From the NCBI GenBank assembly GCA_028280195.1, contig JANQMH010000005.1, positions 97,027 to 161,026 on the forward strand: 64,000 bases of DNA. Reading direction: 5' to 3'. A program made the position numbers and the translations under genes. Shown here piece by piece: positions 1 to 8,560 of the stretch. Under the pieces are notes generated by a model, which was not told where the DNA came from, made no database searches, and worked only from the letters and a program-made list of their open reading frames with translations. Position 1 is the stretch's first letter. Every line of letters starts with the position of its first letter. Source of the stretch: Exilibacterium sp. (GTDB taxonomy: Bacteria > Pseudomonadota > Gammaproteobacteria > Pseudomonadales > Cellvibrionaceae).

Positions 1-64
1 CCAACCGCAGAGCCACTGCGGCTTTGCCGGGAGTCAGAGGGATTTGACTGTCAAAAGTCCTTAA

Positions 65-141
65 TGGCGCACCCGGAGAGATTCGAACTCCCGACCAAGT
101 GGTTCGAAGCCACCTACTCTATCCAGCTGAGCTACGGGTGC
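65..141 (-). tRNA. tRNA-Arg (anticodon TCG)
   Basis: Read on the minus strand, the 77 bases fold as a complete cloverleaf. The acceptor GCACCCG pairs with CGGGTGC, the D-arm contains AGCTGGATA, and the anticodon stem GGTGG/CCACT holds the loop CTTCGAA, so the anticodon is TCG (reads CGA). The T-arm is GGGAG-TTCGAAT-CTCTC. The discriminator is G and the CCA end is encoded at 65-67. It lies 4 bases downstream of a second arginine tRNA and is probably co-transcribed with it. Confidence 0.96.
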
Positions 142-145
142 GAAA

Positions 146-222
146 TGGCCCGCCCCAGAGGATTCGAACCTCTGACCTCAGCCTCCGGAGGGCTGCGCTC
201 TATCCAGCTGAGCTAGGGGCGG
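146..222 (-). tRNA. tRNA-Arg (anticodon CCG)
   Basis: On the minus strand the acceptor CCGCCCC pairs with GGGGCGG. The anticodon stem CAGCC/GGCTG encloses the loop CTCCGGA, giving anticodon CCG (reads CGG). The T-arm is AGAGG-TTCGAAT-CCTCT, and CCA is encoded at 146-148. It is the first gene of a two-tRNA arginine unit. Confidence 0.96.
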
Positions 223-241
223 GTGACAAAAGTGACCCGCA

Positions 242-270
242 ATCATACGCATTTCCACTGGTTGAGTCCA
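242..270 (-). promoter_or_regulatory. Likely sigma70 promoter of the tRNA-Arg pair
   Basis: On the minus strand TGGACT, a 17-base spacer and TATGAT precede the first tRNA by about 20 bases, the distance expected for a stable-RNA promoter. The -10 is a good match and the -35 matches 4 of 6. The rest of 223-490 shows no gene; open frames there merely run through the tRNAs. Confidence 0.5.
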
Positions 271-490
271 TCCGCCGGGTTGTTGCTGTCGTTTGTCGAT
301 TCAGCGTCTATGCTTATAAGCTGAGCCGGGCGCTTCGCTGCCGTTGCCGTCAGGGGCGGGCGGTTTGCGCCAGCCATGAGTGCGGGTGGGTGGTATTACC
401 ACGCCTCCGCGCGCGCTGTTTCCTTGGCTGTCAAAGCTCGTACGGCTTGACTGACACTGGTGGAGCGCCCGGCTCGCCACGCGGGCAACT

Positions 491-519
491 TTCAACCGCC
501 GTTAAAATGTCGTTATAAT
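491..519 (+). promoter_or_regulatory. Predicted sigma70 promoter of the cytochrome c5 gene
   Basis: A perfect TATAAT at 514-519 follows TTCAAC at 491-496 with a 17-base spacer. Transcription would start near 526, about 50 bases before the GTG start of the cytochrome gene. Confidence 0.6.
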
Positions 520-576
520 GCGGCGCCGGAAGGCAAGGCCACCGGTTTGATGTTGCCCAGTAGAGAGGATTCCACC

Positions 577-1002
577 GTGAGTCAATTGAAAAGACCTGTC
601 AGTCTGTTATGTGCCGCCCTCGCCGGTCTGCTGATTTCCACCGCCGCCACTACCGCCGACCTCACCGAGGCCATGAGAGAGCGGCTGAAGCCCGCCGGCG
701 AGCTGTGTATGGCGGGTGAGGACTGTGCCGGTGCCCCGGTCGTGGTGGCCGCCTCCGGGCCCCGCTCCGGCGAAGAGGTCTATACCAGCAAATGCGCCAC
801 CTGCCATGCCACCGGCCTCTCGGGAGCGCCGAAGATAGGCGCCCCCGCGGACTGGACGGCGCGCCTGGACCAGGGCCTGGAAGTGCTCTACACCCATGCC
901 ATCGAGGGCATCAACGCCATGCCGGCCAAAGGGCTGTGTATGGACTGTTCTGACGAAGAAATAAAAGCCTCCGTAGATTATATGCTCGACAACAGCAAAT
1001 AA
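577..1002 (+). CDS. Cytochrome c5 family protein (periplasmic monohaem cytochrome c)
   Basis: A small soluble electron carrier exported to the periplasm. The 141-residue product has a signal peptide (basic start, hydrophobic core at about residues 7-25). It then has one CATCH haem-attachment motif (Cys73, Cys76, His77), a likely axial Met115 in NAMPAKG, and the Cys121/Cys124 pair that forms the disulfide typical of cytochrome c5. The GTG at 577 is chosen because AGAGAGGA lies 7 bases upstream; in-frame starts at 460 and 550 lack such a site. P. aeruginosa carries a cytochrome c5 gene near rep as here. The physiological electron partner cannot be read from the sequence. Confidence 0.88.
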   Translation: MSQLKRPVSLLCAALAGLLISTAATTADLTEAMRERLKPAGELCMAGEDCAGAPVVVAASGPRSGEEVYTSKCATCHATGLSGAPKIGAPADWTARLDQGLEVLYTHAIEGINAMPAKGLCMDCSDEEIKASVDYMLDNSK

Positions 1003-1005
1003 TTG

Positions 1006-1023
1006 CTAGTCACTAGTGACTAG
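1006..1023. repeat. 18-bp palindrome, CTAG-ended repeat family copy 1
   Basis: CTAGTCACTAGTGACTAG is a perfect palindrome lying between the stops of the convergent cytochrome and rep genes. The adjoining bases continue the pattern (TCACTGG). Related copies lie at 5095-5112 and 56803-56820, with a diverged one at 39934-39947. Confidence 0.8.
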
Positions 1024-1046
1024 TCACTGGCCATTATTGACTGAAT

Positions 1047-3065
1047 TCAGTCGAACATATTCAGCAGGCCGCTGAGGGTCTCCTTGCCCTTCTGCTGGTT
1101 CTGCTCCGGCGATTGCTGGCCGAACCCCTCCCATTCCACATCCTCCTCCGGCAGCTCTTCCAGGAAGCGGCTGGGGGTGGTGTCGATAACTTCGCCGAAC
1201 TGCTTGCGTTTGCCCGCCAGGGTCAGGGCCAGGCTGCGCTGGGCGCGGGTGATGCCGACATAGGTAAGGCGGCGCTCCTCTTCGATATTGCCTTCTTCGA
1301 CGCTGGTGCGGTGGGGCAGCAGGCCCTCTTCCATGCCCACAATAAATACATGGGGAAACTCCAGCCCTTTGCAGGCGTGCAGGGTCATCAGCTGTACCTG
1401 GTCGGAGAGGTCCTCCTCCTCCTGCCGTTCCAGCAGGTCGCGCAGTACCAGTTTGGCGATGACGGACTGCAGTTGTGTCTCGTCGGCACCGTCCTCGGCG
1501 TCCGATTTGTCCAGCATCTTCTTTATCGAGTCCACCAGGTACCAGACGTTTTCCATGCGCCGCTCCGCCACCTTGGCGTTGCTGGCATTCTGGTGCAGCC
1601 AGCCCTCGTAATCGATATCGTCGAGCATCTCGCGGACGGCCTGTAACGCACAGCCGCGCTGCGCCTGCTCGCCGACAGCGCCGAGCCAGCGGGTGAAGCG
1701 CTGCAGCCGCTGCAGGCCCTTGCCGGGCATGTGGCTCTCGATACCCACTTCGCCGCAGGCCTCGAACAGGCTGATCTGGCGCTCGCTGGCGTAGCGGCCC
1801 AGGGCCTCCAGCGTGCTGGTGCCGATCTGCCGGCGCGGCGTGTTGACGATGCGCAGGAAGGCATTGTCATCATCGCTGTTCACCACCAGGCGCAGGTAGG
1901 CCATGATGTCCTTGATCTCGGTGCGGGCAAAAAACGAGGTGCCGCCGCTGATATTGTAGGGGATCTGGTGCTGCTGCAGCTTCAGCTCCAGCAGGCGCGA
2001 CTGGTGGTTGCCGCGGTAGAGCACGGCAAAGTCGCGAAACTTGATCTGGCGCTTGAGCCGCTGGGTCAGAATCTCGGTGGCGACGCGCTCGGCCTCGGCA
2101 TCTTCATTGGCACAGCGTATCGCCCGAATGGGCTCACCGATGCCCATTTCACTCCACAGGGTTTTCTCGAACTCGTGGGGGTTGTGGGCGATGAGGTGGT
2201 TGGCGGTTTTCAGTACCCGCTGGGTGGAGCGATAGTTCTGCTCCAGCTTGATGACGTTGAGATTGGGAAAATCCTGCCGCAGCAGCGACAGATTCTCCGG
2301 GCGGGCGCCGCGCCAGGCGTAAATCGACTGGTCGTCATCGCCGACCACGGTCAGTGCCCCGCGCGCGCCGATCAATTGCTTGACCAGCAGGTACTGGCTG
2401 GAGTTAGTGTCCTGATACTCGTCCACCAGCAGGTAGCGGATCTTGCGCTGCCAGCGCTCCAGTACCTCCGGAGCGTTCAGAAACAGTTGCACCGGGGTCA
2501 GAATCAGATCGTCGAAATCCACGGCGTTATAGGCCTTGAGCGCCTGGTTGTAGCGCTGATAAATCATCGCCAGTGCCTCCTCGCCGCGGCTCTGTGCCCT
2601 GCTGGCGGCGCCGTCGGGGGTGGTGAGGTCGTTTTTCCAGGCGGATATCTGCTGCTGCGCACGGTCCAGTTGGTCGCCGTCGAGGTCGCCGTCCTTCAGC
2701 ATCAGTTCTTTCAGCAGGCTGCGGGCATCCTCGGCGTCGAAAATCGAAAAGCCCGGTTTGAAGCCGAGCTGTTGGTATTCGCGGCGGATGATATTCACGC
2801 CCAGGTTGTGGAAGGTCGATACGGTCAGCCCCCTGGCGCCCTGGCGCTGCACCAGCGCGGCCACCCGCTCCTTCATTTCGCGGGAGGCCTTGTTGGTAAA
2901 GGTGACGGCGGCGATATGGCGCGCCGGCAGGCCGCACTGTTCGATCAGATAGGCGATTTTGCGGGTAATGACACTGGTTTTACCGCTGCCGGCGCCGGCC
3001 AGCACCAGACAGGGGCCGTCGATATAGCGCACCGCCTGGCGCTGTCGTGGGTTGAGTTGAGTCAC
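1047..3065 (-). CDS. rep: ATP-dependent DNA helicase Rep (UvrD/Rep, SF1A)
   Basis: A 3'-5' helicase that helps replication forks past bound proteins. The 672-residue product is the usual Rep length. It shows the SF1 motifs in order: Walker A GAGSGKT near residue 25, VDEYQDT (Walker B), GDDDQSIYAWRGA, QNYRS, LMTLHACKGLEF, and the C-terminal motif VI region YVGITRAQ. The start is GTG at 3065, giving an N-terminus (MTQLNPRQRQAV) that aligns with E. coli Rep. No strong ribosome binding site is visible. It converges on the cytochrome c5 gene, with palindromic repeats in the gap. Confidence 0.96.
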   Translation of the reverse strand: MTQLNPRQRQAVRYIDGPCLVLAGAGSGKTSVITRKIAYLIEQCGLPARHIAAVTFTNKASREMKERVAALVQRQGARGLTVSTFHNLGVNIIRREYQQLGFKPGFSIFDAEDARSLLKELMLKDGDLDGDQLDRAQQQISAWKNDLTTPDGAASRAQSRGEEALAMIYQRYNQALKAYNAVDFDDLILTPVQLFLNAPEVLERWQRKIRYLLVDEYQDTNSSQYLLVKQLIGARGALTVVGDDDQSIYAWRGARPENLSLLRQDFPNLNVIKLEQNYRSTQRVLKTANHLIAHNPHEFEKTLWSEMGIGEPIRAIRCANEDAEAERVATEILTQRLKRQIKFRDFAVLYRGNHQSRLLELKLQQHQIPYNISGGTSFFARTEIKDIMAYLRLVVNSDDDNAFLRIVNTPRRQIGTSTLEALGRYASERQISLFEACGEVGIESHMPGKGLQRLQRFTRWLGAVGEQAQRGCALQAVREMLDDIDYEGWLHQNASNAKVAERRMENVWYLVDSIKKMLDKSDAEDGADETQLQSVIAKLVLRDLLERQEEEDLSDQVQLMTLHACKGLEFPHVFIVGMEEGLLPHRTSVEEGNIEEERRLTYVGITRAQRSLALTLAGKRKQFGEVIDTTPSRFLEELPEEDVEWEGFGQQSPEQNQQKGKETLSGLLNMFD

Positions 3066-3385
3066 GTCTTAGTCGGTTACCGTTGCCGGGCGCTGCGCGG
3101 CGGGTTAGCTGGCCGGGCATTGTAGCAATCCGGTTTCCGGATTCAATGGCCGGCGGCGGAAATTGCCCAATCCGTCGCTGCCGCGGCGGCACCCCGCCAG
3201 GCGGGCGTGCAGCGGCGGTGAAATTTTCACATAACTGCTAATTTATTGGATTTAAAAGCGGTTCAGTGCTAAATGTATGACGTAATAACGGAACCGGTGC
3301 CAATACCGCTAGCTACCGTATGGTTATGCCGTTGGCGTCAAGTGTTTCCCCCGCAAGCGTGACAGGATGTCTGACACCTTGAGTC
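3066..3385. other. Intergenic region between divergent rep and the GGDEF-EAL gene
   Basis: This 320-base region must hold the promoters of both divergent genes. The only weak candidate I see is TTGGAT with TAAATG 18 bases later, facing the GGDEF-EAL gene. No RNA gene or clear terminator is visible. Confidence 0.4.
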
Positions 3386-5098
3386 ATGCAGTGGTCTGTC
3401 ATGGATACACCGATAAAAATACTATTTGTCGACCGCGAACAGGCAGAATACCTGCTGGTCGGCGACCTGTTGCGGCAGGTGCGTCACACCCGCTATGAGC
3501 TGACCTGGTGTGACGGGCTCGAATACGCTATGGACGAACTGATGACCAATCGCTACGACGTGGTGCTGCTCGACTATCACTGGGGCGCCGGCAACAGCCG
3601 CGATTTACTCGAGGGCGCGCGGGCCATGGCCTGCAAGACACCCATACTGGTGATGACCGATGAAATGGAGGCGGAGCTGGACCGGGAGATTATCCGCAGC
3701 GGGGCCTCCGACTATTTGATCAAGGGCAGCATCGACTCACAGCTGCTGGAGCGCACGGTGCGCTATGCCATTGAGCGCAAGGCGGCGGAGCTGAAGCTGG
3801 CGAGGCTGGCCCACTACGACATTCTCACCAATGTTCCCAACCGCATTCTGTTCCGCGACCGGCTGGAACACGCGCTGCAACTTGCCGAGCGCGGCAAGCA
3901 GGCGTTTACCCTGATGTATATGGACCTCGACGGTTTCAAGCTGGTCAACGACAGCTATGGCCACCAGGTGGGCGATGCGCTGATTCGCGCCTGTGCCCAG
4001 CGGCTCAGCACCTGTATGCGCAAGAGCGACTCCGTGGCCCGCATCGGCGGCGACGAATTTACCATTCTGCTGGAGGCCACCGCGTCGACCGCCAGTATTG
4101 TCAACATAGCCAGGAAAGTGCTGCGCGAGGTTACCCGCGCCTACCATCTCAACGGCCATCAGATCACCATTGGCTGCAGTCTCGGTATCGCCGTCTATCC
4201 CGATGCCGGCCGCGACGCCGACACCCTGCAGCGCCATGCCGACATGGCCATGTATCAGGCCAAACAGGAGCAGGGCAGTACCTACCGCTTTTTCACCGAA
4301 GTGATGAACGAGCAGGCGCGCCGCCAGCTGTTGCTGGAGGACGAATTGCGGCAGGCGCTGAGCGGCGGCGAATTCGCCCTGCACTACCAGCCGCGCATGG
4401 ATCTCGGCAGCGGCCGTATGGTCGCGCTGGAGGCGCTGATTCGCTGGCATCACCCGCAGCGCGGCCTGCTGCGGCCGGTGGATTTTCTCGCCACCGCCGA
4501 AGACTCGGGGCTGATCGTGGATATCGGCTATTGGGTGATCCGCCGCGCCTGCGAGGACCTGAAGCGCCTGCAGTCGCGCAGTGCGGCGGCGCTGACCATG
4601 GCCGTCAATCTGTCGCTGCGGCAGTTTACCGACAGCGACCTGGTGGCCCGGATCGCAGCCATTCTCGATCAGACTGGTGTCGACAGTCACCAGTTGGAGT
4701 TCGAACTCACCGAAACCACAGTGATGGCCAATCTGGATCTGGTCAGCCTGTGCATCCGCACGCTGTCGCAAATGGGGGTGCGTTTTTCCCTGGATGACTT
4801 CGGCACCGGGGTTTCATCCTTTATCCACCTGCAGCGCATTCCGCTGTCGTCGCTGAAAGTCGACCGCCAGTTTATCGACAATCTCACCACCAACGCCAAT
4901 GACCGCAAACTGGTGCGCTCGATGATCGCCTTCGCCCACAGCATGGAAAAAAAAGTGGTCGCCGTCGGCGTCGAAAACCAGGCGCAACTGCCGCTGCTGC
5001 GCCAGTACCGCTGCGATCAGGTGCAGGGCTTTCACCTGTGTGAGCCGATGGCGTTTGATCAGCTGGATGCGGTGGTGGGGGAGGTTGTCAGTCGCTAG
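3386..5098 (+). CDS. Response regulator with GGDEF and EAL domains (cyclic-di-GMP turnover)
   Basis: Predicted cytoplasmic signalling enzyme that makes and/or breaks cyclic-di-GMP. Residues 1-135 form a receiver domain with an acceptor Asp in VVLLDYH. A diguanylate cyclase domain follows, with an intact GGDEF near residue 221 and a product-inhibition site RKSD five residues before it. An EAL phosphodiesterase domain follows, with EALIRW near residue 348, NLSLRQF, ELTET, the DDFGTG loop, SLKVDR and GVEN. Both catalytic cores look complete, so bifunctionality is possible. ATG 3386 and ATG 3401 are both possible starts, neither with a clear ribosome binding site. No partner kinase is adjacent. 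The stop codon lies inside a palindrome shared with comM. Confidence 0.9.
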   Translation: MQWSVMDTPIKILFVDREQAEYLLVGDLLRQVRHTRYELTWCDGLEYAMDELMTNRYDVVLLDYHWGAGNSRDLLEGARAMACKTPILVMTDEMEAELDREIIRSGASDYLIKGSIDSQLLERTVRYAIERKAAELKLARLAHYDILTNVPNRILFRDRLEHALQLAERGKQAFTLMYMDLDGFKLVNDSYGHQVGDALIRACAQRLSTCMRKSDSVARIGGDEFTILLEATASTASIVNIARKVLREVTRAYHLNGHQITIGCSLGIAVYPDAGRDADTLQRHADMAMYQAKQEQGSTYRFFTEVMNEQARRQLLLEDELRQALSGGEFALHYQPRMDLGSGRMVALEALIRWHHPQRGLLRPVDFLATAEDSGLIVDIGYWVIRRACEDLKRLQSRSAAALTMAVNLSLRQFTDSDLVARIAAILDQTGVDSHQLEFELTETTVMANLDLVSLCIRTLSQMGVRFSLDDFGTGVSSFIHLQRIPLSSLKVDRQFIDNLTTNANDRKLVRSMIAFAHSMEKKVVAVGVENQAQLPLLRQYRCDQVQGFHLCEPMAFDQLDAVVGEVVSR

Positions 5099-5112
5099 AG
5101 ACTAGTCTCTAG
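5095..5112. repeat. 18-bp palindrome carrying both convergent stop codons
   Basis: CTAGAGACTAGTCTCTAG is a perfect palindrome. Its left TAG (5096-5098) ends the GGDEF-EAL gene and its right CTA (5109-5111), read on the other strand, ends comM. It has the same length and plan as the palindrome at 1006-1023. Confidence 0.85.
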
Positions 5113-6614
5113 TGACTCGAGTCCTTCCGATCCAGTGCCCGGTAGCTGATGGCCTCGGCCAGGTGTGCGGTTTGCAGTTGTTCGGCGCCGGCCAGGTCGG
5201 CGATGGTGCGGCTTATTTTGAGTATGCGGTGATAGGCGCGCGCCGACAGGCCCAGTTCGCGTATGGCCCGCTCGAGCAGTCGCTGCTGCTCGGCGTTCAA
5301 TACACAGACTTTTTCCAACTCGGGATTGCTCAGGTAGCGGTTGGTTTTTTGCTGCCGGCGGAGCTGTTGCGCGCGGCAATCGATAACCCGCTGCCTGACC
5401 ACTGCGCTGCTGTCGCCGCCGGCAGGCGCCTGTAACTCGTCGCGCCGCAGTGCCTGCACCGCCACGTGCATATCGATGCGGTCCAGCAGCGGGCCGGAGA
5501 GCTTGTCGCGATAGCGGCGCAATTGGTCCGGTGTGCAGCGGCAGCGGTTGTCGTCGGCGCCCCGGTGCCCGCAGGGGCAGGGGTTCATCGCCGCAAGCAG
5601 TTGAAATTCGGCGGGAAAGCGCGTTTGTGCGCGGGCGCGGGCGATACAGATCTCACCGCTTTCCAGCGGCTCGCGCAACACTTCCAGCACATGGCGCTGA
5701 AACTCCGGCAGCTCATCGAGAAACAGCACACCTTTGTGGGCCAGGGAAATCAACCCGGGCCGCGGCTGGCCGCCGCCGCCCACCAGCGCCGCCGCCGAGG
5801 CGGTGTGGTGGGGCGTTTGAAAAGGGCGCCGGCGCCACTGCGCGGCCACATCGGCGCCGGCGGCGGAGTGCACCGCCGCCACCGCCAGTGCCTCGCTGTT
5901 ATCCAGCGGCGGCATTATGCCGGGCAGGCGGCTGGCGAGCATGGTTTTACCGGTGCCCGGCGGGCCGTAAAACAACAGGTTGTGGCCGCCGGCAGCGGCA
6001 ATTTCCAGCGCTCGTTTGGCACCGCTCTGGCCCTTGACGTCGGCCAGATCGGATACATCGGCCTGTGTGGCAGCGGCATTCGCTTTGGCGCGGCGCAGGT
6101 TTTTGCGCTGTTGCAAGTGAGCGCAGACGCGCAGCAGGCTGCGGCCGGCAAACACCCGGGTGGCGTCGCACAGCGCTGCTTCGGCGGCGTTGGCCTGCGG
6201 TACGATCAACTGCCTGGCGCAACTGCCGCAGGCGATGGCCGCCGGCAGGCAACCTCGGATCGGGCGCAAATCGCCGGACAGCGCCAGCTCGCCGAGAAAC
6301 TCGTAGTCATTTAACGACTGCAGCGGTAGCTGCTCTGAAGCGGCGAGAATGCCCAGCGCAATCGCCAGATCGTAGCGCCCGCCCTCCTTGGGGAGATCGG
6401 CCGGTGCCAGGTTGATCACAATGCGGCGCGCCGGAAACTCGAAGTGACTGTTGAGCAGCGCACAGCGCACCCGGTCCTTACTCTCTTTAACGGCGGTTTC
6501 CGGCAGCCCGACAATGGAGAGGCCGGGCAGGCCGTTGGAAAGATGTGCTTCAACGGTAACCAGTGGGGCATCGACGCCGAGTTGGGCGCGGCTGTAGACA
6601 ATGGCAAGTGACAT
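5109..6614 (-). CDS. comM: ComM/YifB family AAA+ ATPase (Mg-chelatase-like)
   Basis: ComM is a hexameric helicase that promotes branch migration when natural-transformation DNA integrates. The N-terminal third (about residues 1-180) is the Lon-protease/S5-like domain with the family sequences GLPGLSIVGLPETAVKE and NLAPADLPKEGGRYDLAIA. The AAA+ core has Walker A GPPGTGKT near residue 213, a Walker B region VLFLDELPEF, a cysteine-rich loop CPCGHRG..CRC and the sensor GPLLDRIDMHV. The start at 6614 (MSLAIVYS) is preferred over 6620 because AAGGA lies 6 bases before it and the family begins with MSL. The length (501 residues) is typical. Confidence 0.94.
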   Translation of the reverse strand: MSLAIVYSRAQLGVDAPLVTVEAHLSNGLPGLSIVGLPETAVKESKDRVRCALLNSHFEFPARRIVINLAPADLPKEGGRYDLAIALGILAASEQLPLQSLNDYEFLGELALSGDLRPIRGCLPAAIACGSCARQLIVPQANAAEAALCDATRVFAGRSLLRVCAHLQQRKNLRRAKANAAATQADVSDLADVKGQSGAKRALEIAAAGGHNLLFYGPPGTGKTMLASRLPGIMPPLDNSEALAVAAVHSAAGADVAAQWRRRPFQTPHHTASAAALVGGGGQPRPGLISLAHKGVLFLDELPEFQRHVLEVLREPLESGEICIARARAQTRFPAEFQLLAAMNPCPCGHRGADDNRCRCTPDQLRRYRDKLSGPLLDRIDMHVAVQALRRDELQAPAGGDSSAVVRQRVIDCRAQQLRRQQKTNRYLSNPELEKVCVLNAEQQRLLERAIRELGLSARAYHRILKISRTIADLAGAEQLQTAHLAEAISYRALDRKDSSH

Positions 6615-6759
6615 AAGCATTCCTTAGCTCGATAACGATTAGTCCTTTAACACTTCGGGCGCAAAGCCCTGCCGGAATTGTAATCCACAGCCTGCAGTTT
6701 TGCAGCAGCTTTATATCGCCTGTGATGGTATCGCCCGGTGGCTGTGCCTGCCTGTAGTT

Positions 6760-6795
6760 AGTATGAGAAGCAGTATGAGAAGCAGTATGAGAGTT
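6760..6795. repeat. 12-bp tandem repeat, three units
   Basis: Units AGTATGAGAAGC, AGTATGAGAAGC and AGTATGAGAGTT run head to tail just beyond the stop of ubiK. The last unit merges into the 22-base motif at 6789-6810. Confidence 0.8.
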
Positions 6796-6810
6796 ATGAA
6801 ACAGCTGCTA
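6789..6810 (+). repeat. Solo copy of a 22-bp repeat half-site
   Basis: These 22 bases differ at one position from the right arm of the inverted repeat at 48739-48826. Their final CTA is the ubiK stop codon on the minus strand. Confidence 0.7.
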
Positions 6811-7089
6811 TTGTTCCGGAGAGTCATTCTGCACCGCTGTGACCGCCGTGCCGGTTTGCTGCAGGGCCGCCAGTTCTTTTTCCAGCCGTTCGATTTTTTC
6901 CCGCGTGCGCTGCAGCACTGCCGCCTGCGCGTCAAACTCCTCCCGGGTGACCAGGTTCAGGCGCCCGAGGGCCGCTTGCAGCAGCGCCTGCAGCTCGCTT
7001 TGGGGCAGGGCTGCCCCACGCTGACTCAAAGCCTGCCCCAGATCCTGGGCGAGGTTTTTAAAAAGCTGTTTGGACAGTGGTGGCAACAT
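6808..7089 (-). CDS. ubiK: UbiK/YqiC family ubiquinone biosynthesis accessory factor
   Basis: UbiK proteins are small coiled-coil factors that assist the soluble ubiquinone-hydroxylation complex in aerobic gammaproteobacteria. The 93-residue product has the family layout: an N-terminal amphipathic stretch (LSKQLFKNLAQDLGQAL) and a C-terminal coiled coil of about residues 50-80 rich in Glu, Leu and Arg, with the family-typical sequence LVTREEFDAQ. ATG 7089 is chosen because GGGA lies 8 bases upstream. The gene sits beside comM and the PII/AmtB genes, as in Pseudomonas. The stop codon is part of a dispersed repeat. Confidence 0.85.
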   Translation of the reverse strand: MLPPLSKQLFKNLAQDLGQALSQRGAALPQSELQALLQAALGRLNLVTREEFDAQAAVLQRTREKIERLEKELAALQQTGTAVTAVQNDSPEQ

Positions 7090-7220
7090 AGTCAATTCCC
7101 GTTTCAATTGACGCGATCACATTTTTGGGCAGTTGATTTTAACCCATTTGGCCCCGGGTGTATGCCGCGGCGCTTTTCTGCACCAAGTTTGCGCCCCGCG
7201 TATTGCCGGCCTGTGATAGG

Positions 7221-7237
7221 TGCCCGATTGTGGGGCA
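7221..7237. promoter_or_regulatory. Candidate NtrC binding site
   Basis: TGCCCGATTGTGGGGCA is a 17-base dyad matching 9 of the 12 conserved positions of the NtrC consensus TGCACC-N5-GGTGCA. It lies about 87 bases upstream of the sigma54-type promoter, a normal enhancer distance. A second half-site TGCACC lies at 7179-7184. Confidence 0.5.
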
Positions 7238-7323
7238 TGGCGTGTGACATCGGCCTCGTTGTCATTCCTGTCAAATCCCTGGTTTTCACTCTAAGCCCTT
7301 GTTTTTAAAAGGCCAGTGAGAAT

Positions 7324-7339
7324 TGGCCCACTCTATGCT
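7324..7339 (+). promoter_or_regulatory. Predicted sigma54 (-24/-12) promoter
   Basis: TGGCCCACTCTATGCT matches the sigma54 consensus TGGCAC-N5-TTGCW, with GG and GC at the required 12-base register and two mismatches. It lies about 95 bases upstream of an outer-membrane family gene followed by glnK and amtB, the classic nitrogen-limitation setting for NtrC-sigma54 control. Confidence 0.65.
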
Positions 7340-7433
7340 ACGTGACATCTACCTCCCGGCCCAGTGAAAAGATCGCGGGGTTTTGCAGGCGGCGTGAGTC
7401 GGGGGCTAAAGAAAACTTACCAGGAGGAAGAAC

Positions 7434-8117
7434 ATGAACAAAATAACGCAATTGGCGGCGGGTATCGCGCTAGTCACCGGGGCTGCTGTGGCGCAGGCCG
7501 TCGAAGTCAGTGCCAATGTCACCATGGCTACCGACTATGTGTTCCGCGGTATTTCCCAGACCAATGAAAAAGGCGCGATCCAGGGCGGTTTCGATGTCGA
7601 TTTCGGCAATGGCTTTTATGTCGGGACCTGGGCTTCCAACGTCGACTTCGATGGATTCGAAGCCACTACCGAAACAGATTTTTACGTCGGCTACGCTTTT
7701 GACCTCTCCGAGGATGTCAACCTCGATCTGTCTTACGTGTACTTTATGTATCCCGGTGATGAATCGGCACTCAACTATCAGGAGTTTGTTGTAGGTCTCG
7801 GCGTTTACGACTTCAGTTTCAGTTTTATTTACTCTGACGAATATGTCGGCGATGGCGGTCCCGACGCTTATATCATCAGTGCCGATTACTCCTATTCTCT
7901 CGCTGAGTCGACCAGTATCGATTTTCATATTGGTATGACTGACGCCGATGACGATAGGTTCTTTTTCAATGAAGACGATAGCTATATCGATTATTCACTC
8001 GGTGTCACCCATGGCATAGGCGGTGTCGACCTGGGGTTGACCTGGTACGGTACCGATCTCGATAACAGCGATCTGGCCGATGATCGCATCGTGTTCTCTA
8101 TTACCAAAAGCCTCTAA
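7434..8117 (+). CDS. TIGR02001/Gcw_chp family outer membrane beta-barrel protein
   Basis: The 227-residue product has a signal peptide (residues 1-22, cleavage after AQA). It then has repeated aromatic, acidic, beta-strand-like segments and the family signature ATDYVFRGISQT near residue 30, and ends in an amphipathic strand. Members of this family are often encoded next to PII and ammonium transporter genes in proteobacteria; their molecular function is not established. A strong AGGAGGA lies before ATG 7434. Here it is the first gene behind a sigma54-type promoter and is separated from glnK by a hairpin, which suggests nitrogen-limited expression, perhaps at the outer membrane. Confidence 0.82.
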   Translation: MNKITQLAAGIALVTGAAVAQAVEVSANVTMATDYVFRGISQTNEKGAIQGGFDVDFGNGFYVGTWASNVDFDGFEATTETDFYVGYAFDLSEDVNLDLSYVYFMYPGDESALNYQEFVVGLGVYDFSFSFIYSDEYVGDGGPDAYIISADYSYSLAESTSIDFHIGMTDADDDRFFFNEDDSYIDYSLGVTHGIGGVDLGLTWYGTDLDNSDLADDRIVFSITKSL

Positions 8118-8516
<399 letters not shown>

Positions 8517-8560
8517 AAAAGTCGGCCGATAAAAATTTTTAATTTGCTTGGAGAACTGCT

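Noticed and set aside
5..21. Small hairpin CCGCAG/CTGCGG downstream of the tRNAs
   Set aside because: It could be a tRNA-operon terminator, but no T-run follows on the minus strand, so it is not listed as a feature.
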